Below, one piece after another: positions 6,626 through 11,340 of a DNA stretch of 11,340 bases. The position numbers were made by a program, and so were the translations under genes. Below the pieces are notes generated by a model. It made no database searches, had not been told where the DNA came from, and was given only the letters and a program-made list of their open reading frames with translations. Within the stretch, counting starts at the first letter, position 1. Every line of letters starts with the position of its first letter. The DNA is from JBGPHT01 sp041484525. GTDB taxonomy: Bacteria; Acidobacteriota; Terriglobia; Bryobacterales; Bryobacteraceae. Where the stretch lies: positions 1 through 11,340 of the forward strand of contig JBGPHT010000210.1 in the NCBI GenBank assembly GCA_041484525.1, read 5' to 3'.

Positions 6626-8292
6626 ACCTCCAGAATTACCGGCATGATCAGCGGCCGCCGCGATGTTTCCTTCACGATGTAGCGCTTCAGGTCGGCGCGG
6701 ATCTTCTCCTTCATGACGCCCCAATCGGTCTTCTCCTCCTGGTTGGAACTCTCCAGCGTTTTCGCCACCACCGAGCGCGCGCCCTGCATGAACTCCGATC
6801 CCTCCTCGGCCAGCGCGAATCCGCGGCTGACGATCTCGGGCACGTTCTCCATGCGTCCCGTGTGGCGGTTGATGGCGATGATCGGCAGCACGATTCCGTC
6901 TTCCGAAAGGTGACGGCGGTCGCGAATCACCACCTCCTGCACCACGTCATCCACCGAGCCTGAATCGATGCAGACGCGGCCCACCGGCACCTTGCCCGCC
7001 TTGCGTGCGCCGTGATGGTCGATCTCGAGGATGTCGCCCGACTCCATCACGAAGCTGTCCTCGAGACCGGCGAACCGCAGGTGCTCGGCCAGGCGGGCGT
7101 GCTTCGAAAGCTGGCGGAATTCGCCGTGAATCGGCATGAAGTAGCGCGGCCGCACCAGGTTGAGAACCAGCTTCATCTCCTCCACCGACGCGTGGCCGGA
7201 GACGTGGAGCGGCGGGTTCATGGGGCCGTAGAGCACATCGGCGCCGCGCCGCGCCATGTGGTCGATCATGCGGAAGATGGCTTTCTCGTTGCCCGGAATG
7301 ATGCGCGCGCTGAGCACCACGGTGTCGCCCTGCTCCACCGAAATGTGCTTGTGGTTGTCCACCGCCACGCGCGAGAGCGCCGACATCGGCTCCCCCTGCG
7401 TGCCCGAGATCAGGAACGCGACCTTATCGGGAGGCGCCGCCATCGCGTCCTGCGGACGCAGCAGGATGCCGTCGGGAATATCGAGCAGGCCGAGAGAATG
7501 CGCGATCTCCGTCACCGACACCATACTTCTGCCGACCACGGCCACGCGGCGGTTGAATTCCTCCGCCAGGTCGAGCACCAACTGGATGCGGTGAATCGAA
7601 GAGCTGAAGCACGACACCACGATGCGCTTCTCCGCGCGGTTGAAAACCTCCTCCATGCGCGGGCGGACGGCGCGCTCCGATTCGGTGTAGCCGGGCCGGT
7701 CGGAATTGGTCGAGTCGGAGAGCAGCAGCAGCACGCCGCGCTTGCCGTAATCGGCCAGCGTGTGCAGGTCGAACAGCTCGTTGTCGGTGGGAGTGGGATC
7801 GACTTTGTAGTCGCCCGTGTGGATGATGACGCCGAGCGGCGTGGTGATGGCGAGCGCGACGGCGCTCACGATCGAGTGCGTCACGTGGATAAACTCGACC
7901 TTGAACGGGCCGATCTCGACGATCTGTTTGGGCTTCACTTTAATGAAGCGCGGCTCTTCTTCGAGTTCGTATTCTTCCAGGCGGCGATCCACCAGGGCCA
8001 GCGTAAAGGCGGTGCCGTAGACGGGCACATCGATTTCGCTCAGGAAGTACGGCACGGCGCCGATATGGTCTTCGTGTCCGTGAGTGAGGACCAGGCCGCG
8101 GATCTGCGACTGGTTCTCTTTGAGGAAGGTGAGGTCGGGCATGACCAGGTCGACGCCCAGCAGCTCGGCCTCGGGAAACATCATGCCGCAGTCGACAATG
8201 AGGATGTCTTCGGCATAGCGGATGGCGGTCATGTTCATGCCGAACTCGCCCAATCCGCCTAGGGGGATGACTTGCAGTTTATGATCGGTCAT
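6622..8292 (-). CDS. rnj: Ribonuclease J (metallo-beta-lactamase / beta-CASP nuclease)
   Basis: This is a 556-residue RNase J, the enzyme that in many bacteria combines 5'-3' exonuclease and endonuclease activity in mRNA decay and rRNA maturation. The metallo-beta-lactamase core has the zinc motif HGHEDH (71-76), H139 in HVTHS and D161 in HTGDYKVD. The beta-CASP part has CFSSSIHRIQ (228-237), SGTQGEPMSALSR (296-308), HVSGHAS (363-369) and MPIHGEFRQL (386-395), so all expected metal and phosphate ligands are present. The C-terminal domain (about 450-556) is of usual length and ends in MPVILEV. It matches the roughly 555 residues of the Bacillus enzymes. The ATG at 8292 gives the canonical opening (KLQVIPLGGLGEFGMN), though no good Shine-Dalgarno site precedes it. 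A flavin oxidase gene is coupled downstream. Confidence 0.97.
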   Translation of the reverse strand: MTDHKLQVIPLGGLGEFGMNMTAIRYAEDILIVDCGMMFPEAELLGVDLVMPDLTFLKENQSQIRGLVLTHGHEDHIGAVPYFLSEIDVPVYGTAFTLALVDRRLEEYELEEEPRFIKVKPKQIVEIGPFKVEFIHVTHSIVSAVALAITTPLGVIIHTGDYKVDPTPTDNELFDLHTLADYGKRGVLLLLSDSTNSDRPGYTESERAVRPRMEEVFNRAEKRIVVSCFSSSIHRIQLVLDLAEEFNRRVAVVGRSMVSVTEIAHSLGLLDIPDGILLRPQDAMAAPPDKVAFLISGTQGEPMSALSRVAVDNHKHISVEQGDTVVLSARIIPGNEKAIFRMIDHMARRGADVLYGPMNPPLHVSGHASVEEMKLVLNLVRPRYFMPIHGEFRQLSKHARLAEHLRFAGLEDSFVMESGDILEIDHHGARKAGKVPVGRVCIDSGSVDDVVQEVVIRDRRHLSEDGIVLPIIAINRHTGRMENVPEIVSRGFALAEEGSEFMQGARSVVAKTLESSNQEEKTDWGVMKEKIRADLKRYIVKETSRRPLIMPVILEV

Positions 8293-8691
8293 TCAGATTC
8301 TGGTTGTTCGTGTGCGAGGTACCTTCTAACGATACCCCGTCGCTCGCAATTCGAAAAGCTCCGTGTAGCGACTGTCGAGCGACATAAGGCGGCCGGGAAG
8401 CCGATGGAAGGCCCCGCCTCCCCTGGGCACTGAATCTGCCGGGCGCGCTCAGGTGGTCGGTCCCAATTCCAACGCCCAAGCTACCAGATCGTCCCCAGAT
8501 TGCCGGTGTTACGCATAAGCCTGCCCACCACGGCATCGTCGATGAGCTAGGAGACCCAGAGCATCGCCAGCGGCAACAAGCGCGGAAAACGCACAAAAAT
8601 GGCGGTTGAGGCCGGCCGCCGCGGATGCCAGCCACCGCTGCCCGGGCGGGTCCATACAGCCAGCATAACTGCCACGTTTCCTACCAAATAG

Positions 8692-8719
8692 AAATGCTCA
8701 CCCCGGGGGGTGAGCATTT
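8692..8719. terminator. Strong hairpin, probable bidirectional intrinsic terminator
   Basis: AAATGCTCACC (8692-8702) and GGTGAGCATTT (8709-8719) are perfectly complementary around a CCGGGG loop, and the pairing can extend into the C/G run. On the plus strand the stem is followed by TTAT after its own T-run. On the minus strand it is followed by CTATTT after the ATTT end. It could stop minus-strand transcription coming from the DUF6599-like gene before RNase J. A palindromic protein-binding site is the alternative. Confidence 0.55.
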
Positions 8720-8978
8720 TATCCCCTGTTCTACCAGGGTGATGTTCGATGGGAGAATCAGCTTCGACGGAATCGCAACCGCCAAAACTTTGTAGTTGGA
8801 TCTTATTTCCTCGGAGCCTCCAAGTCAAGCAGGAAATCCGGCTCAACATTTTTCGCTGTAAGGTGCTCTTGGGGGGCAACTTGCGAGAGTGCCGCCCTTT
8901 CAGCAAGAATCGCAGGCTACCGCAAAAGGCGTCTTCCGGACCTGAGGATTTCCGTCTAAAGCGAACAAAATCGGGGCG

Positions 8979-9200
8979 TTATGTACCGCCATCAGCACTA
9001 TTCCGGCGTACCGCCAAGGGCGATCTTGGCACGCGGGCCACCGGGAAGTACCGGAGAGCCACGCCAAAGCCACCCACCGCAAGCTCGGATACGACTCGGG
9101 AGCACGAGCAGTATCCCAATAAGAATAAAGGAGCTTATGAGGTGATTACGGATGCCGTCCTCTCGAGTGGCAACGGGCTCGCCGGGTCTCACTTTCTACG
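8979..9200 (-). pseudogene. Frameshifted duplicate of the C-terminus of the neighbouring DUF6599-like gene
   Basis: On the minus strand, REDGIRNHLISSFILIGILLV (about 9168-9106, quoted in part: SSFILIGILLV) aligns without gaps to the tail of the intact gene (NAFELIGILLV). The next part continues in another frame: VSELAVGGFGVALRYF aligns to VSGLAVGGFRSAFRRF of the intact gene. One extra base near 9093-9097 explains the shift. Nucleotide similarity is also visible by eye between 9061-9185 and 9297-9427. The copy retains the membrane anchor but not the preceding domain, and it starts right after the intact gene's stop. It is a tandem partial duplication, or the remnant of a full tandem paralogue. 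The frame ends at TAA 8981-8979. Confidence 0.75.
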
Positions 9201-9233
9201 GGTTTCGGCCGCGCAACGAGTGAAACGTCCGGC

Positions 9234-10196
9234 CTACTTCAGATGTAGCGTGATCACCGATTCCGGCTCAGGCGTCTTGCGGAAGCGGCGGAACGCCGAG
9301 CGGAAGCCGCCCACCGCCAGCCCGGAGACCGCCGAGAACACCAGCAAGATCCCAATCAGCTCAAATGCGTTAACGATGAGGTCCCCGATGTTGTCCTTGC
9401 GCGTGGTAACGCGCTCGTCGCGCGTCACTGCGGCTTGGTAGTGCACCTCCCCCAGGAGGCGCTCGGCGGCATCCGCATCCGGTGGATTCAAGGTGACGGC
9501 CACCAGCGGACCGCTCCGCTTCGCCACGGCGCCGGGGAGTTTCTCGAATTCAGCGATCTTCTGCATCGCGATCTGGGGCGTGGGAAAGTTGAAGATCGCG
9601 AGCGTCATGTCACCCTTCGGACCGCGGAAAGTTGCCAGCACCCCTTCCGTACCGAGGTGGAACGCGGCCACCGAGGGCGGGATCCCGGGATCGAACCGCT
9701 GCATCGCCGCCGGACCGGTGACATAGCGCTCACTGTTCGGAACCAGGCCGGTCAAAGGCAGGAAACCGGGAAGGGCCGGCAGCGACGTGGTGTCGACGTT
9801 CTTCAGCGCCGCCGTCAGTCCATCGATGTCCGCAGCGGTAGGCTTGTACCCTTTAAATGAGAGCAGATAGCTCCCGTGAGCCAGCAGCAGTCCATCGGAA
9901 GTTTCAACAGCCTGGCTGGCGGCGGGCGAGGCGGTCGAGTTCGCGGGCCGCTGCCAATCGAACGCCGCCATCGCGCCCGTGCTGTCGCGCAACTGGTACG
10001 CCGCGGCAGTGAAGCGCGATGCGCCATTCTCATACTCCGCGGATTCCGAGGCCTGTAGGCCGTATTCGTTCCAGACCGCCCGGTCGGCCAGATCCGGCTG
10101 CGAAACCGCGGCGCGCTGATGGGGGCCAATGGTCTCGGGAAGAATAGCGCCCCGGCCGAGCATGGCGGCAAGCAGACCGGCGGCTAGGATTCTCAT
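9234..10196 (-). CDS. DUF6599-like secreted, C-terminally membrane-anchored protein
   Basis: From the ATG at 10196 this protein has 320 residues. It begins with a signal-peptide-like segment (MRILAAGLLAAML), then AILPETIGPHQR. Motifs such as NEYGLQASESAEY, GAMAAFDW, FNFPTPQIAMQKI and KRSGPLVAV resemble, from memory, the DUF6599 family of acidobacteria, whose function is unknown. Near the C-terminus a hydrophobic segment (FELIGILLVFSAVSGLAVGG) is followed by a basic tail (FRSAFRRFRK), so the main domain should lie outside the cytoplasmic membrane. A GTG at 10247 would add 17 residues (VARLVPRRAIRRLLLLV), also compatible with a signal peptide. Neither start has a clear Shine-Dalgarno site, but TATTAT just upstream of 10196 could be a -10 box of a leaderless transcript. 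A decayed copy of its C-terminus lies directly downstream. Confidence 0.82.
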   Translation of the reverse strand: MRILAAGLLAAMLGRGAILPETIGPHQRAAVSQPDLADRAVWNEYGLQASESAEYENGASRFTAAAYQLRDSTGAMAAFDWQRPANSTASPAASQAVETSDGLLLAHGSYLLSFKGYKPTAADIDGLTAALKNVDTTSLPALPGFLPLTGLVPNSERYVTGPAAMQRFDPGIPPSVAAFHLGTEGVLATFRGPKGDMTLAIFNFPTPQIAMQKIAEFEKLPGAVAKRSGPLVAVTLNPPDADAAERLLGEVHYQAAVTRDERVTTRKDNIGDLIVNAFELIGILLVFSAVSGLAVGGFRSAFRRFRKTPEPESVITLHLK

Positions 10197-10251
10197 CACT
10201 AACAATAATAGACGCCGGATAGCCCGCCGCGGTACAAGACGGGCCACACAT

Positions 10252-10620
10252 CCGTTCCGGCTAGGAGTGGAAAAACGTCACGGACCAGGTCCCCCCGGCG
10301 GGTAAAAACTGCGCGCAAGCATACATAGACCGGATTTCAGCCGATTGCTCTCCCCCCTAACCTGCTTATTTAACGCCGATTACGGTATACACCTGTCTTG
10401 ATGTGTGAGCTAGGAAATCGCCTTAAGGTAAAAACTGTAACTCTACCTCGCCGGACGTCATTCGCGCGTCTGTTGCCCACTCTTCGGCGCTGACAGTGAG
10501 GACTAGTTTACTTACGATGTCGTTTGAAGACTTCCCTTCGAAGGCTTGCAGTACCATAAGGACCACTGTAATCGTACTGTTCAGGAGAATTCCTAAGGGC
10601 CGCTGTATGAAACTAGTTCC
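10252..10620. other. Low-GC spacer between divergent genes
   Basis: About 370 bp separate the start of the DUF6599-like gene (- strand) from the acyltransferase-like remnant (+ strand). From about 10340 onward it is visibly richer in A and T than the rest of the window. No tRNA, repeat or intact gene is seen. Only a possible minus-strand helix-turn-helix fragment (10423-10572) can be discerned. The composition and position suit a divergent promoter region, but no convincing -35/-10 pair was found. Confidence 0.45.
10423..10572 (-). pseudogene. Possible helix-turn-helix fragment (transposase-like)
   Basis: The minus strand reads VLMVLQAFEGKSSNDIVSKL and then LTVSAEEW before a stop at 10423. 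The pattern (VL.A.EGKS...I...L.L......W) resembles the N-terminal homeodomain-like helix-turn-helix of IS630-type transposases. Nothing of the catalytic domain follows and no terminal inverted repeats are seen. Its codon usage has many A/T third positions, unlike the neighbouring genes. It may be foreign debris, or a chance resemblance. Confidence 0.25.
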
Positions 10621-11243
10621 GGATCCCATCGAGCTCGCGGCGTTTTGCTGCTGGCCCCGCAAGGCGCCGATGTCACGCAATTTCCCGCGACTTTCATCGA
10701 CCGCAGCCGGCACGCTGCGGTGTCGGAAGAAATCTAGCGGTTTCGCGGCCGGATTTATGTGTAGCGGAGCGCGACCTTCGCCCCCACGGATTTATCCAGC
10801 AACGGGAGACACGTGCAACCGGCGGATTACAAGAGCTGGCACGTTTTGACACTAACCCATTGCGGCGAACTGGGAAGTTGCGCACGCATCTGCATGCACC
10901 AGGACAACGTCGAGTTTTCGGACCTGATGGTGTCGCACTCCGCGCTGGCAAAATCCGATCGATGGGGAAGCGCTCTGCGGGAAACCGTGGAAGCCCAGAT
11001 CGCCACTGCCCGGCGGAGGAACGTACGATTTGCAGAAATCGGCGGATGGGCGATCGCGCGCGATCTGCGGTGCACCACCGAAGCCATCCGCATGCTGGTC
11101 ACCGGGTAGGCGCTGGGGGCGCTGGTTGGCGAGGTGATGGGGGTCGGCACGGCGAATCTCAGCCACCACTCGTCTTCGATACTTCGGCGGATGGACGCTC
11201 GGGGGTGTGCGACATAAAAGTGGAGCCACCCGGCGCAACCTGA
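10621..11243 (+). pseudogene. Decayed acyltransferase-like (GNAT/FeeM-type) gene with three in-frame TAG codons
   Basis: Frame 1 reads as one protein from about 10621: VLLLAPQGADVTQFPATFID, SRHAAVSEEI, TAG (10735), RFRGRIYV, TAG (10762), RSATFAPTDLSSNGRHVQPA, SWHVLTL, GSCARI, VEFSDLMVSHSALAKSDRWG, EIGGWAIARDLRCTTEAIRM, TAG (11107), ALGALVGEVMGVGTANL, HHSSSILRRM, ending at TAA 11215. The order of motifs (WHVLTL, CAR, a helix of the V-A-I-RR type, EIGGWA, RCTTEA, SSSILRR) fits hypothetical GNAT-fold acyltransferase-like proteins I recall from acidobacteria, perhaps related to N-acyl amino acid synthases; this assignment is tentative. The TAG at 11107 stands where an aromatic residue is likely (TGG to TAG). 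A final piece, CDIKVEPPGAT, lies in frame 3 up to TGA 11241-11243, implying a 3' deletion or frameshift. The open 98-codon stretch starting GTG 10813 is only an internal piece of this gene. Confidence 0.6.
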
Positions 11244-11340
11244 TTTTTGACGGCCCGCAGGGTCCCGAAGCAAAGGGCCTCAAGGACGGGCAATCCCGCA
11301 ACGGTCAAGATGTGCGTTCGCCGCACAGCGGCCAGAAGCC

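Larger units (their letters stand above)
8293..9233. other. About 940 bp without an intact gene, containing debris
   Basis: The stretch lies between the RNase J start and the stop of the DUF6599-like gene. It holds a strong hairpin (8692-8719) and a frameshifted gene-tail duplicate (8979-9200). On the minus strand from about 8640 to 8484 one frame looks coding (RFPRLLPLAMLWVS, then LIDDAVVGRLMRNTGN) but is broken by TAG at 8549-8547 and 8483-8481. A second frame reads SLDSRYTELFELRATGYR before its stop near 8327. These may be traces of an unrecognised decayed gene. I could not identify a promoter for RNase J with confidence. Confidence 0.5.

Noticed and set aside
5711..6682. A 323-codon open frame on the + strand opposite the FAD oxidase
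   Set aside because: It is the antisense shadow of a clearly conserved flavoprotein gene.
6626..6724. N-terminal extension of the FAD oxidase from the ATG at 6724
   Set aside because: The extra 33 residues are the RNase J 3' end read in another frame and do not resemble the family; the GTG at 6625 fits better.
7012..8262. A 416-codon open frame on the + strand opposite RNase J
   Set aside because: Its product is rich in His, Arg, Val and Asp with no motif, the usual antisense pattern of a GC-rich gene; the minus strand carries a complete RNase J.
8749..9441. A 230-codon open frame on the + strand
   Set aside because: It runs antisense to the DUF6599-like gene and its duplicate tail; its product is low-complexity and basic.
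10813..11109. An intact 98-residue gene starting at GTG 10813
   Set aside because: The same frame continues as protein-like sequence both before the GTG and after the TAG, so it is a fragment of a larger broken gene.
4697..11109. Genetic-code recoding of TGA or TAG
   Set aside because: TGA and TAG end intact genes here (RNase J, first kinase, hybrid kinase, FAD oxidase), and the interrupted genes also carry frameshifts and deletions.
1..11340. tRNA, rRNA and intact insertion sequences
   Set aside because: No T-loop/cloverleaf pattern, rRNA signature, complete transposase gene or paired terminal repeats could be recognised by reading both strands.

Overview
The window reads as chromosomal DNA from a GC-rich free-living bacterium, by inference an acidobacterium of the Solibacter/Bryobacterales type. 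The grounds are a secreted, membrane-anchored protein that resembles the acidobacterial DUF6599 family, an RNase J with typical motifs, long cytosolic hybrid kinases, and a high load of decayed accessory genes. No rRNA, tRNA, CRISPR array or intact insertion sequence was found.

Region 1 (1-2939, + strand) is a signalling operon. It holds the 3' part of a sensor histidine kinase, already cut at its H-box by the window edge. A 753-residue hybrid kinase (REC-PAS-HisKA-HATPase-REC-HPt) follows with a 4-bp ATGA overlap. Between them the two proteins carry every phosphorelay module, but no DNA-binding or enzymatic output domain lies in the window.

Region 2 (2940-5313, + strand) is a graveyard. A short tandem repeat and a doubtful 65-residue ORF precede two translationally coupled pseudogenes. 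The first is a small protein ending LVPLIGG and the second a large DUF4132-type protein. The DUF4132 remnant is recognisable almost end to end, but only by moving through all three frames, across two in-frame TGA codons, several deletions and what looks like a 23-bp micro-inversion between 11-bp inverted repeats (5241-5285).

Region 3 (5315-8292, - strand) is a healthy two-gene unit: RNase J, then an FAD-linked oxidase of the GlcD/D-lactate dehydrogenase type whose GTG start overlaps the RNase J stop by 4 bp.

Region 4 (8293-10247) holds about 940 bp with no intact gene, including a strong hairpin (8692-8719) and a frameshifted copy of the C-terminus of the neighbouring gene. The intact DUF6599-like gene follows on the - strand.

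Region 5 (10252-11340) holds a lower-GC patch with a possible helix-turn-helix fragment (- strand), then a decayed acyltransferase-like gene (+ strand) interrupted by three in-frame TAG codons and a 3' frame change.

Overall, intact housekeeping and signalling genes alternate with pseudogenes of accessory families, which fits a large genome with many duplicated genes under weak selection. Family names were assigned from memory of conserved motifs; no database search was possible.
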